Assembly: GCF_025148445.1 (NCBI RefSeq)
Contig: NZ_CP102270.1
Span: 868,001 to 932,000 of the forward strand
Direction of reading: 5' to 3'
DNA from: Eshraghiella crossota
GTDB taxonomy: Bacteria; Bacillota; Clostridia; Lachnospirales; Lachnospiraceae
DNA length: 64,000 nt
Position 1 is the stretch's first letter, and each line of letters begins with the position of its first letter. Positions 1-8,253 of the stretch are shown here, piece by piece. The notes beneath the pieces were generated by a model, which saw nothing but the letters and a program-made list of their open reading frames with translations, had not been told where the DNA came from and did not search any database. The position numbers and the translations under genes were made by a program.

Positions 1-2
1 AC

Positions 3-77
3 GAAACGGCACCTGATGATATGGTTAAAATGCTGGTTAATATGAGTTTTGAGGAAACAAGGAAAAAAGCAATGTAA
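3..77 (+). CDS. 3' end of a gene cut by the window start; product not recognised
   Basis: Only the last 24 codons are present, in frame 3, ending at TAA 75-77. The visible tail is charged and methionine-rich (ending in ETRKKAM). It is followed within 6 bases by a good hairpin terminator, which supports it as a real gene end. The fragment is too short to assign a family. Confidence 0.5.
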   Translation, partial: ETAPDDMVKMLVNMSFEETRKKAM

Positions 78-82
78 TTTCT

Positions 83-108
83 GAGACGGTTTAGGCCGTC
101 TCTTTTTT
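83..108 (+). terminator. Rho-independent terminator
   Basis: A perfect 7-bp stem GAGACGG/CCGTCTC with a 6-base loop is followed directly by a run of six T. It ends the partial gene at the window start and separates it from the ECF sigma operon. Confidence 0.85.
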
Positions 109-160
109 ATGCATCCGGATTATATTTTTCTTTATAATTTAAAAAAAATTTGATACCATT

Positions 161-169
161 TGTAACGTT
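161..169 (+). promoter_or_regulatory. Possible ECF-type -35 element upstream of the sigma gene
   Basis: TGTAACGTT lies about 60 bases before the GTG start of the ECF sigma factor. ECF sigma factors commonly recognise an AAC-containing -35 element and transcribe their own operon, so this is a candidate autoregulatory promoter. I cannot identify a matching -10 element with confidence. Confidence 0.3.
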
Positions 170-221
170 AAAGCATTATGGGAGTTAAATAAGTATAAGG
201 ACAGGAAAAGAGGGTCGGAAA

Positions 222-704
222 GTGGATTTTGAAGAGATATACCGTCGTTATTTTCACAATATATATTGCTATATTCTTGGAATGTCGAAGAATTGTGACA
301 TTGCCGAGGAAGTGACGCAGGAAACTTTTTTCAAGGCATTAAAGGATGTTAAAAAATATGATGACAGAGGAAATATAACTGCGTGGCTGTTTTCAATCGC
401 CAGAAATACATATTTTACCCTGTGCAGAAAGAAACATATAAGCCTTAATGAAGACATTCTTTGTGAAAATGCAGATGAATCTGAAGATGTGCTTCAGAAG
501 CTGATTGATGATGAAAATGTAGAAAAGATACAAAAGATACTTAATGAGACGGACGCACCTTACAAAGAAGTATTCAGGCTGAGGGTATTCGGTAATCTGC
601 AATTCAAAGAAATCGGAAAGATGTCCGGAAAGAGTGAAAGCTGGGCAAGGGTAACTTTTTACCGTGCAAAATTGAAAATCAGGGAAAAGTTGGAGGAAGA
701 ATAA
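222..704 (+). CDS. ECF-family RNA polymerase sigma factor
   Basis: 160 residues, the usual length of an ECF sigma-70 factor with only regions 2 and 4. Region 2 is seen near residues 5-70, with the typical stretches AEEVTQETFFKA and ITAWLFSIARN. Region 4 near residues 105-155 contains LRVFGNLQFKEIGKMSGKS followed by the helix SWARVTFYRAK. The start is GTG at 222, preceded by AGGGTCGG. Its stop codon directly abuts the ATG of the next gene, a membrane zinc-finger protein, which is the standard sigma/anti-sigma arrangement. The stimulus cannot be told from sequence; cell-envelope stress is common for such pairs. Confidence 0.9.
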   Translation: MDFEEIYRRYFHNIYCYILGMSKNCDIAEEVTQETFFKALKDVKKYDDRGNITAWLFSIARNTYFTLCRKKHISLNEDILCENADESEDVLQKLIDDENVEKIQKILNETDAPYKEVFRLRVFGNLQFKEIGKMSGKSESWARVTFYRAKLKIREKLEEE

Positions 705-1880
705 ATGAATGAAGCAAATTGTAATGTAATACAGGATATTTTGCCATTATATCTTGATAATGCTGTTTCGGAAGATACCGCAAAAATGGTAGAGGAGCAT
801 CTGCATACCTGTAAAGAATGTATGGAATATAAGAAAAAAATGGAAGCTGATATTGTTGTAACCGAGAATAATGAAGGTAAAAAATTACTCCGTAAGATTA
901 ACGGCAGGATAAGAAAAAAGATTGTTATAAGTGTTGTTGCTGCAATAGCGGCTCTTGCAGCCCTGATAGTTGGCGGAATTTATGTATATAAATGGATGCA
1001 GGTCAACAGACTTGTGAAACTTAAGACAGATGAGATGTCATTTAATTATATGGCAAGTCCCTATATTGCGGATGACCTTGAATATTTAAAAAGAAATGAT
1101 ATATGTGATATTTCAGACGTCTATATTACCGGCAATTCTGAGGACTATCTTTATATGACGTATTACATCAGTTACGATAATAAATCCCTTTCGGATGTGA
1201 AAGTATATAAGAAACTTATTTCAAGGTCTGGCAGGTATAAGGATAATATTGTATGGCATAATGAAGCCGATGAAGATAAGTTGAAAAAAGGAAAGATTAC
1301 CCTGACGGATAACCGGTTCATAATATATGTTGGAAATCTTGACGAATCACAGAAAGAAGAACTGTTTAATGACCTTGTAATAGAAGTTGTGTTTGCCAAT
1401 GACATGTACAAGTCGGAAAAAATTATTGCGGATGCAAAAGACTGCAGGTTAAATTATACAATTAAGACAGCTGATGATTACAAACGTGTTGAAAAATATT
1501 ATGAGGATTATAATGATTGGAAATATAATACTTCGGATATTTACAGAGGTCTTGGATATCTTACCACAGGCGACATAGCATTGGGCATAGCGACCGGATT
1601 TTTTGCTGTATCTGATTATGATATGAGATACATAATGACAGAAGGAAATGCTGCATATAATTATCTTTTTGATATCGGCGATGTTGACGGATACGGTATT
1701 CTTATAGAAACGCCATATAATCTTATGACCAAAGAACATATAAATGATAATGTCGCAGAAAATACCTATATTGTTAAAAAAGATACGGGGGAACGTGTAA
1801 TGTGTATTGCAGGTGCCACTCTGGAACAGTTAGAAAAAATTACAGGAAGAGAATATACAATATATGGATATAATAATTAA
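705..1880 (+). CDS. Membrane anti-sigma factor with N-terminal zinc-finger (zf-HC2/ZAS) domain
   Basis: 391 residues. The N-terminal cytoplasmic part carries the anti-sigma zinc motif H32-x3-C36-x2-C39, with Cys6 as a likely further ligand. One transmembrane helix spans about residues 73-95, followed by a roughly 295-residue external domain that I do not recognise. By family knowledge the zinc domain sequesters the sigma factor encoded immediately upstream (zero-base spacing) and releases it when the external domain senses a signal. The large sensor domain is the specificity element and is uncharacterised as far as I can tell. Confidence 0.85.
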   Translation: MNEANCNVIQDILPLYLDNAVSEDTAKMVEEHLHTCKECMEYKKKMEADIVVTENNEGKKLLRKINGRIRKKIVISVVAAIAALAALIVGGIYVYKWMQVNRLVKLKTDEMSFNYMASPYIADDLEYLKRNDICDISDVYITGNSEDYLYMTYYISYDNKSLSDVKVYKKLISRSGRYKDNIVWHNEADEDKLKKGKITLTDNRFIIYVGNLDESQKEELFNDLVIEVVFANDMYKSEKIIADAKDCRLNYTIKTADDYKRVEKYYEDYNDWKYNTSDIYRGLGYLTTGDIALGIATGFFAVSDYDMRYIMTEGNAAYNYLFDIGDVDGYGILIETPYNLMTKEHINDNVAENTYIVKKDTGERVMCIAGATLEQLEKITGREYTIYGYNN

Positions 1881-1935
1881 GAGACAGTAGAACAAAGAAA
1901 ATAAATTAGTTGTTTATTTTTAACCGCCCATTTGT

Positions 1936-1941
1936 TATAAT
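1936..1941 (+). promoter_or_regulatory. -10 element of the purF-like gene
   Basis: TATAAT lies 45 bases before the ATG at 1987. The -35 is weak: TTTATT at 1913-1918 gives a 17-base spacer and TTGTTT at 1910-1915 gives 20. No purine riboswitch fold was seen in this short leader. Confidence 0.5.
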
Positions 1942-1986
1942 GAAGAATGTTTGATTAAAAAAATATTTGCTTCAGGAGGAACATTA

Positions 1987-3390
1987 ATGGGCGGCTTTTT
2001 TGGCGTAGCATCTAAGGAAAGTTGTACTTTCGATTTATTTTTTGGAACGGATTACCATTCACACCTTGGAACAAGGCGTGCAGGTATGGCAGTGTATGGA
2101 GAGAACGGCTTCAGCAAATCCATACATAATATAGAAGGTTCACCATTCAGGACTAAGTTTGAAAAGGAACTTAACACACTGAACGGTAATATGGGAATAG
2201 GATGTATATCAGATTATGAGGCACAGCCTATATTGGTGAGATCACACCATGGAAGCTTTGCAATTACGACAGTAAGCAAAATTAACAATGCTGATCAGCT
2301 TGTTGAAGACATACTTAAGGGAACCACGCATTTCTTTGAGATGAGTAACGGAGAGATTAATTCCACGGAACTTGTAGCGGCACTTATTAACCAGAAAGAT
2401 AATATTATAGATGGTATTAAGTATGCGCTTGATGTAATCGACGGTTCTTTGTCATTACTTATACTTACTCCTATGGGAATATATGCTGCGAGGGACAAGT
2501 ACGGAAGAACACCTGTTGTCCTTGGCAGGAAGGAAGATGCCAGATGTGCATGCTTTGAAAGTTTTTCCTATCTGAATCTTGGATATTCGGCTGACAGGGA
2601 ACTGGGACCGGGCGAGATAGTATTTTTCAATGCCGATGAGTGCAAAACCCTTGTTGCTCCCGGCAATAACTATAAAGTATGTACCTTCCTCTGGGTATAT
2701 TACGGTTATCCTTCAGCAAGTTATGAAGGCGTAAGTGTTGAAAGCATGAGATATAACTGCGGTAAACTGCTTGCCAGAAGAGATAATGTGGATGTAGACG
2801 TTGTTGCGGGAATACCTGATTCAGGAACAGCCCATGCAATAGGCTATGCTAATGAGTCAGGAATACCTTTCTCAAGACCGTTTATCAAATACACACCTAC
2901 ATGGCCACGTTCTTTTATGCCTACTATACAGACAAAGAGAGATTTAATTGCACATATGAAGCTCATTCCTGTGCATGACCTTATTAAGGATAAGAAACTT
3001 TTACTTATAGATGATTCTATTGTAAGAGGAACACAGTTAAGGGAGACTACGGAATTCCTTTACGAAAGCGGTGCAAAAGAAGTACATATAAGACCTGCCT
3101 GCCCACCTCTTCTTTTTGGATGTAAATATCTTAATTTCTCCCGTTCGAAGTCAGAAATGGAGCTTATTGCAAGAAGAGTTATTGAAGAACTTGAGGGTGG
3201 AGAAGTCTCAATGGAGACATTGCAGGAGTATGCTGACCCTGATAATGAAAAATATCAGAAGATGGTAGATAAGATTTGTGAAAAGCTTAAATTTACATCA
3301 TTAAGATTCCACAGGCTTGATGATATGCTTGAGTCTGTAGGCATAGATCCTGACCATCTTTGTACATATTGTTGGAACGGAAAGGAATAA
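1987..3390 (+). CDS. Amidophosphoribosyltransferase-like protein (PurF family) lacking the N-terminal cysteine nucleophile
   Basis: 467 residues from the ATG at 1987, chosen because AGGAGG at 1974-1979 is ideally spaced; an upstream in-frame TTG at 1951 has no ribosome site. The protein has a class II glutamine-amidotransferase fold N-terminally (GTRRAGM, near residue 30) and a phosphoribosyltransferase domain with the PRPP-binding motif IDDSIVRG at residues 341-348. It ends with C459-x2-C462. True PurF enzymes begin their mature chain with Cys in a CGVFGI-type motif. Here the start is MGGFFGV, so the catalytic cysteine is glycine. It may therefore be ammonia-dependent or have another role. 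The next gene, DUF1846, is probably co-transcribed. A gene symbol is withheld for this reason. Confidence 0.85.
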   Translation: MGGFFGVASKESCTFDLFFGTDYHSHLGTRRAGMAVYGENGFSKSIHNIEGSPFRTKFEKELNTLNGNMGIGCISDYEAQPILVRSHHGSFAITTVSKINNADQLVEDILKGTTHFFEMSNGEINSTELVAALINQKDNIIDGIKYALDVIDGSLSLLILTPMGIYAARDKYGRTPVVLGRKEDARCACFESFSYLNLGYSADRELGPGEIVFFNADECKTLVAPGNNYKVCTFLWVYYGYPSASYEGVSVESMRYNCGKLLARRDNVDVDVVAGIPDSGTAHAIGYANESGIPFSRPFIKYTPTWPRSFMPTIQTKRDLIAHMKLIPVHDLIKDKKLLLIDDSIVRGTQLRETTEFLYESGAKEVHIRPACPPLLFGCKYLNFSRSKSEMELIARRVIEELEGGEVSMETLQEYADPDNEKYQKMVDKICEKLKFTSLRFHRLDDMLESVGIDPDHLCTYCWNGKE

Positions 3391-3413
3391 TATATACATT
3401 TGGAGGAACGGTT

Positions 3414-4901
3414 GTGAAAAAAGGATTCGATAATGACAAATATCTTAGGACACAGTCCGAACACATAAAGGAACGGATTGCACAGTTTGGAAATAAATTA
3501 TATCTGGAATTTGGAGGAAAGCTCTTTGATGATTATCATGCATCAAGAGTTCTTCCGGGATTTGAACCGGATTCAAAGTTACAGATGCTTCTTCAGCTGA
3601 AGGAGCAGGCCGAAATAGTAATAGTAATCAGCGCAGAAGACATTGAAGATAACAAAATCCGCGGCGATTTCGGAATTACCTATGATGATGATGTATTAAG
3701 ACTTATTGATGCATTCCAGTCAGTAGGACTTTTTGTGGGAAGTGTATGTCTTACAAAGTTTGCAGACCAGCCTTCGGCTAAGTTCTTTCAGGAAAAACTT
3801 GCAAAATTAGGAATTAAATCCTACAGACATTACAGGATACCGGGATATCCAAGTGATGTTGAAAAAATAGTAAGTGATGAAGGATATGGCAAAAATGATT
3901 ATATTGAGACAGAAAAACCGCTTGTTGTAATTACGGCACCGGGACCGGGAAGCGGTAAAATGGCAGTATGCCTTTCACAGCTTTATCATGAACATAAGAG
4001 AGGCGTGGATGCAGGATATGCTAAGTTTGAGACATTTCCAATCTGGAATCTCCCTTTAAAACATCCGGTTAACCTTGCTTATGAAGCAGCAACAGCAGAC
4101 CTTAATGATGTTAATATGATTGATCCGTTTCACCTTGAAGCATACGGAGAAACCACGGTTAATTATAACAGGGATATAGAGATATTCCCTGTAGTTAATG
4201 CCATGTTTGAGTTGATTTTTGGAACAAGCCCTTATAAATCACCTACAGATATGGGTGTTAATATGGCGGGCAACTGTATTTTTGATGACGAAGCCTGCAA
4301 AGAGGCATCTGAACAGGAGATAATCAGAAGATATTACAAGTGCCTTAAGGACATTAAGCAGTTCGGACATACAAAAGATGATAAATTTAAGCTTGAACTT
4401 CTTATGAAACAGGCGGGAATCAGCGTTGATAAGAGAAAAGTTGTAAAAGCGGCTCTTGACAGGGAAGAAGAAACAGGCGGACCTGCAATGGCGATAGAAC
4501 TTAATGACGGAAGAATTGTTACCGGCAAGACAAGTGAGCTTCTCGGAGCATCAGCATCGGCACTTATTAATTCTATTAAAGTACTGGCAGGAATTGAACA
4601 TGAAGTTAAACTGATTGCACCTGAAGCAATAGAACCTATACAGAAATTAAAGACAGGATATCTTGGAAGCCGTAATCCAAGACTTCATTCGGATGAGATA
4701 CTTATAGCCCTTTCTACAACAGCGGCAAGAAGTGATGAAGCGGCAAGAACCCTTGATAAATTATCAGAATTAAAGGGCGCGCAGGCTCATTCTTCAGTCA
4801 TCCTTTCATCCGTGGATGAGCAGATATTCCGTAAATTAGGAATTAATCTTACCTGTGAACCGAAGTATGAACAGGATGAGAGAAGATATCACAAGAACTA
4901 A
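3414..4901 (+). CDS. DUF1846 family protein
   Basis: 495 residues from GTG 3414, which follows the ribosome site TGGAGGAA at 3401-3408; an upstream in-frame ATG overlapping the previous gene is less likely. The sequence matches the DUF1846 family as I know it ([12 protein letters not shown] start, [18 protein letters not shown], and the P-loop-like [15 protein letters not shown] near residues 180-195). The family is widespread in Clostridia and structurally known as a P-loop-like protein, but its biochemical role is not established. It lies 23 bases after the PurF-like gene. Its 3' end overlaps the convergent truA by four bases. Confidence 0.85.
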   Translation: MKKGFDNDKYLRTQSEHIKERIAQFGNKLYLEFGGKLFDDYHASRVLPGFEPDSKLQMLLQLKEQAEIVIVISAEDIEDNKIRGDFGITYDDDVLRLIDAFQSVGLFVGSVCLTKFADQPSAKFFQEKLAKLGIKSYRHYRIPGYPSDVEKIVSDEGYGKNDYIETEKPLVVITAPGPGSGKMAVCLSQLYHEHKRGVDAGYAKFETFPIWNLPLKHPVNLAYEAATADLNDVNMIDPFHLEAYGETTVNYNRDIEIFPVVNAMFELIFGTSPYKSPTDMGVNMAGNCIFDDEACKEASEQEIIRRYYKCLKDIKQFGHTKDDKFKLELLMKQAGISVDKRKVVKAALDREEETGGPAMAIELNDGRIVTGKTSELLGASASALINSIKVLAGIEHEVKLIAPEAIEPIQKLKTGYLGSRNPRLHSDEILIALSTTAARSDEAARTLDKLSELKGAQAHSSVILSSVDEQIFRKLGINLTCEPKYEQDERRYHKN

Positions 4902-5647
4902 TTATAATCAACCTGCATCATGCAAAGTCCTGATGCCGGAGCTGTGAATCCGGCAAGAGACCTGTCTTTTGCCTCAAACAGTTCAGGAATGGATGATACA
5001 TCACGTTTACCAAAACCTACCTCAAGAAGTGTACCGGTAAGTATTCTTACCATATGTTGGAGAAAACCGGTTCCGTGGTAGGTAAAACGTATGTATTGTC
5101 CTTTTTTTATTATCTGTATTGAATCAACTTCCCTTACGGTTGATTTTTTCATCTTTGGATTACTGCAGAAACTTGCATAATCATGTATTCCTATAAGAAG
5201 TTTTGCAGCTTCTTCCATTTTTCCGATATCCGGGGTTTCTTCAATGTAGTAGACATATTTTCTGTCAAATACAGGCTTTAGAGGACCTGTATAACAGGTG
5301 TAACAATAGGTCTTGCCTACAGCTTTGTAACGGCTGTGGAATCTTTCGGCAGCTTCTTTTACTTCAAGAACGCATATATCGTCGGGAAGATACCTGTTCA
5401 TATAATCACGGATTGCATCGGTTGACATATCGGTCTCAAGGAAAGCATTGGCAATCATGGCTTTTGCATGAACACCTGCATCCGTACGTCCGCAGCCTAT
5501 GACTTCCGGTACTTTTTCGGAAGAGACCATTCTCTGGAGGACGGTTTCTATTTTGCCCTGAATGGTTAAATCAGTATTGGGCTGATGTTCCCAGCCGAAA
5601 TATCTTGTTCCGTCAAACATTATCTTAAATTTAAAATTTTGTTTCAT
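4898..5647 (-). CDS. truA: tRNA pseudouridine synthase A
   Basis: 249 residues, full length for TruA, which converts uridines 38-40 of the tRNA anticodon arm to pseudouridine. The catalytic aspartate is D56 in [11 protein letters not shown]. Other family stretches are [12 protein letters not shown] and [18 protein letters not shown] ribosome site AGAGGTG precedes the ATG. It is convergent with the DUF1846 gene with a four-base overlap and no terminator between, so the two transcripts probably read into one another. It is divergent from the Bce-type regulator. Confidence 0.95.
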   Translation of the reverse strand: MKQNFKFKIMFDGTRYFGWEHQPNTDLTIQGKIETVLQRMVSSEKVPEVIGCGRTDAGVHAKAMIANAFLETDMSTDAIRDYMNRYLPDDICVLEVKEAAERFHSRYKAVGKTYCYTCYTGPLKPVFDRKYVYYIEETPDIGKMEEAAKLLIGIHDYASFCSNPKMKKSTVREVDSIQIIKKGQYIRFTYHGTGFLQHMVRILTGTLLEVGFGKRDVSSIPELFEAKDRSLAGFTAPASGLCMMQVDYN

Positions 5648-5662
5648 AAATTAACACCTCTG

Positions 5663-5691
5663 TTGTCAGTTTAACATACCGGTGGTAGAAT
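5663..5691 (+). promoter_or_regulatory. Promoter of the two-component system
   Basis: TTGTCA (5663-5668) and TAGAAT (5686-5691) are separated by 17 bases and lie just upstream of the response regulator gene. This is a reasonable sigma-A promoter by pattern match. Confidence 0.55.
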
Positions 5692-5720
5692 TAACATAAT
5701 AAATTTAAACGAGGATAATA

Positions 5721-6386
5721 ATGAGCAGAATTTTAATTGTAGAAGATGATGAGACATTAAGAGGTGAGCTTTCCTATTTTCTCATAGGAAACGGTTACGA
5801 GGTAAGTGTAATAACGGATTTTAAGGATACGCTTGATGAGATGTTAAAGACGGATACGGAGCTTATTCTTCTGGATTTGAATCTTCCGGGGATTGACGGG
5901 CAGACGTTACTCCGCATGTATCGTAAAGAAAAAAATACCCCGGTCATCATTGTTACAAGCAAAGATACGGAAATGGATGAACTTATATGTATGACTTACG
6001 GGGCGGACGATTTTGTTTCAAAACCGTATAATCCGGCACTTCTTCTTTTGCATATTGAGGCTGTTTTAAGGAGAAACGGAGGAGATGAGAATGTTATAAG
6101 ATACAGGTACATCACTCTTAATCTTTCAAGGTCTTCTATATCGGGGAATGGCAATGAAATAGAGCTTTCAAAAAATGAATGCAGGATTCTTAATTATATG
6201 TTCAGAAACAGTGGGAAAATTGTATCAAGGGACGATATTATGAATTACCTTTGGGATGACTGTGAGTTTGTTGACGATAATACTTTAACCGTTAATATAA
6301 CGAGAGTGCGTCATAAACTGGCAGAATTAGGGTACGGCGATGTGATAAGCACAAAGAGAGGACAGGGTTATTATATTGAAGCTTAA
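5721..6386 (+). CDS. Response regulator, OmpR/BceR type
   Basis: 221 residues. The receiver domain has the acidic pocket EDD at residues 8-10, phospho-acceptor D52 in LLDLNLPG and the switch lysine in SKPYNP. The C-terminal winged-helix DNA-binding domain runs from about residue 125, ending in VISTKRGQGYYIEA. Its gene overlaps that of the kinase by 11 bases. The adjoining BceAB-type transporter and the operator at 7391 suggest that it activates the transporter in response to peptide antibiotics. Confidence 0.9.
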   Translation: MSRILIVEDDETLRGELSYFLIGNGYEVSVITDFKDTLDEMLKTDTELILLDLNLPGIDGQTLLRMYRKEKNTPVIIVTSKDTEMDELICMTYGADDFVSKPYNPALLLLHIEAVLRRNGGDENVIRYRYITLNLSRSSISGNGNEIELSKNECRILNYMFRNSGKIVSRDDIMNYLWDDCEFVDDNTLTVNITRVRHKLAELGYGDVISTKRGQGYYIEA

Positions 6387-7386
6387 GGATTTTTTACATG
6401 ATAAAATATCATATATCGTTATATATTTTATATTTATTATACTTACGGTTCTTATGTTAAACGCTTTCAAGGTGGATAAAAGCTGCATTATTGCGTTGAC
6501 CGGTATTTTCAGTGTAATGTATTTTGGCTGTATGGCAGCAGAATTTATTAAGAAAAAAAAGTTTTATGATAATATGAAGTCTGTAATGGCTGAACTTGAT
6601 AATAAGCTGCTTATTGCAGAACTTGTTCCCGGCTGCGATTTTACTGAAGGCAGAATTCTTAAAGAACTGCTATACGAAACCGGCTATTGTTACGGTAACC
6701 GTATTAACGAACTGTCCCGTTCCGTAGAGGATTTTAAGGAATATGTTGAGATGTGGATACATGAAGTCAAGATTCCTCTTTCAAGCCTTATGCTTATGAA
6801 TTACAACAGGAATGATGATGTGGTAACAAGGTCGGCGGGACTTTCAGAGCTTGATAATTATCTTGAACAGATTCTTTATTATATAAGAGCTGATGTATCA
6901 GATAAGGACTATCTCCTGAAAAAAGTGTCACTTGAAGAAATTATCAATCAGGTCATCGTCAAAAATAAGGAATTTTTAATAGGCAGAAGAATTAAAATCA
7001 AAAAAGAAAATCTGGAAAAAACCGTTGTTACCGATTCAAAATGGATGGAATTTATAATAAATCAGATTTTGAATAATAGTATTAAGTATTCAAAAGATAA
7101 TCCGATTATTTCTTTTTATACAATGGAGGATGACGATTCGGTAATACTTGTGATAGAAGATAACGGAATAGGAATAGAACCCTCTGATTTAGACAGGGTA
7201 TTTGATAAATCTTTTACCGGTATCAACGGCAGAATGGGAAGAAAATCAACGGGAATGGGACTTTACCTTTGCAGGAAGCTTTGTAAGAAGCTGGGCCACG
7301 TTATATCCGTGGAGTCGTCTGTGGGAGAGTACACTAAAGTCATTATTTCTTTCGGAAAAAATGAATTTTATAGTGACGTTACATAG
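6376..7386 (+). CDS. Intramembrane-sensing histidine kinase, BceS type
   Basis: 336 residues starting with TTG at 6376, inside the end of the regulator gene and behind GAGAGGACAGG. Two transmembrane helices (about residues 12-30 and 36-57) flank almost no external loop, the hallmark of intramembrane-sensing kinases. Phospho-accepting H129 lies in WIHEVKIPLSS. The N box IINQILNNSIKYS and G boxes DNGIGIEP and GMGLYLCRK are intact. Such kinases sense through their cognate BceAB transporter rather than by a periplasmic domain; this transporter is encoded next. Confidence 0.9.
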   Translation: MKLKDFLHDKISYIVIYFIFIILTVLMLNAFKVDKSCIIALTGIFSVMYFGCMAAEFIKKKKFYDNMKSVMAELDNKLLIAELVPGCDFTEGRILKELLYETGYCYGNRINELSRSVEDFKEYVEMWIHEVKIPLSSLMLMNYNRNDDVVTRSAGLSELDNYLEQILYYIRADVSDKDYLLKKVSLEEIINQVIVKNKEFLIGRRIKIKKENLEKTVVTDSKWMEFIINQILNNSIKYSKDNPIISFYTMEDDDSVILVIEDNGIGIEPSDLDRVFDKSFTGINGRMGRKSTGMGLYLCRKLCKKLGHVISVESSVGEYTKVIISFGKNEFYSDVT

Positions 7387-7412
7387 AACCTTACAAAAAT
7401 GTAAGGTTTTTG
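7387..7412 (+). promoter_or_regulatory. BceR-type operator, also able to form a terminator-like hairpin
   Basis: AACCTTAC-aaaaat-GTAAGGTT is an 8-bp inverted repeat. It contains TTACA-aaaa-TGTAA at 7391-7404, which fits the TNACA-N4-TGTAA form known for BceR-like regulators. It begins at the base after the kinase stop codon and is centred about 32 bases upstream of the -35 element of the transporter genes. The stem is followed by TTTTTGT, so it could also attenuate read-through from the kinase gene. Confidence 0.75.
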
Positions 7413-7428
7413 TCATATCAATCAATGG

Positions 7429-7457
7429 TTGTCATAAAGGATATTTTGTATTATGTA
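7429..7457 (+). promoter_or_regulatory. Promoter of the Bce-type transporter genes
   Basis: TTGTCA (7429-7434), a 17-base spacer and TATGTA (7452-7457) lie downstream of the inverted-repeat operator and 28 bases before the ATG. The arrangement gives a separate, regulator-activated promoter for the ABC transporter. Confidence 0.6.
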
Positions 7458-7485
7458 GCCATAATCAATGAAAGAGGAAAATAAT

Positions 7486-8253
7486 ATGGAAAAAATATTA
7501 GAATTAATCAATGTTGAAAAGTATTATGGCAGCAAAGGAAACATTACAAAAGCCCTTGATAAAGTAAGCTTTGAAGTGGAAAAAGGCGAGCTTATCAGTA
7601 TTATGGGCGCCAGTGGTTCCGGTAAAACAACGCTTCTTAACTGTATTTCCACAATAGACCGTGTAACAAGCGGCAGAATAATAATTGGCGGAGAAGACAT
7701 CACATCATTAAGAGGCAGCAGATTAAATGCTTTCAGAAGGGAAAAATTAGGTTTTATTTTTCAGGATTTTAACCTTCTTGATACTCTGACAGGATATGAA
7801 AACATAGCCCTTGCATTATCCATCCAGAATGTGGGAGCAAGAGAAATTGAGAAAAGGATAATGGAAATAGCTGACACCCTTAATATTAAAGATGTCCTTA
7901 AAAAGTACACATACCAGATGAGCGGCGGGCAGAAGCAGAGAGTAGCTTCCGCAAGAGCACTTATCACCAATCCCGAACTTATACTTGCGGATGAACCTAC
8001 GGGAGCACTTGATTCCAAATCGGCAAGGGAACTTCTTGTTACCATGGAAAAGATGAATAAAGAGATGAATGCAACAATCCTTATGGTAACCCATGACGCA
8101 TTTACCGCAAGTTATTCAAAACGTGTTATTTTTATTAAGGATGGTCATATCTTTAATGAAATAAGGCGGGGCAGCGATAACAGAAAACAGTTTTTTGAAA
8201 AGATAATAGATGTAGTTACAATGCTTGGAGGGGATTTGAATGACGCTCTTTAA
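7486..8253 (+). CDS. ABC transporter ATP-binding protein, BceA type
   Basis: 255 residues from ATG 7486, preceded by AAGAGGA; an in-frame ATG at 7468 lacks a ribosome site. Walker A is GASGSGKTT, the Q loop is FIFQDFNLLD, the signature MSGGQKQR and Walker B ILADEPTGALD. This is the MacB/BceA class of ATPase that works with FtsX-like permeases to remove peptide antibiotics from their lipid targets. The stop overlaps the start of the permease gene by 14 bases. Confidence 0.9.
   Translation: MEKILELINVEKYYGSKGNITKALDKVSFEVEKGELISIMGASGSGKTTLLNCISTIDRVTSGRIIIGGEDITSLRGSRLNAFRREKLGFIFQDFNLLDTLTGYENIALALSIQNVGAREIEKRIMEIADTLNIKDVLKKYTYQMSGGQKQRVASARALITNPELILADEPTGALDSKSARELLVTMEKMNKEMNATILMVTHDAFTASYSKRVIFIKDGHIFNEIRRGSDNRKQFFEKIIDVVTMLGGDLNDAL

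Noticed and set aside
7202-7471. Separate small gene between the kinase and the ABC ATPase
   Set aside because: It is a shifted frame over the end of the kinase gene and the operator region, without a ribosome site.
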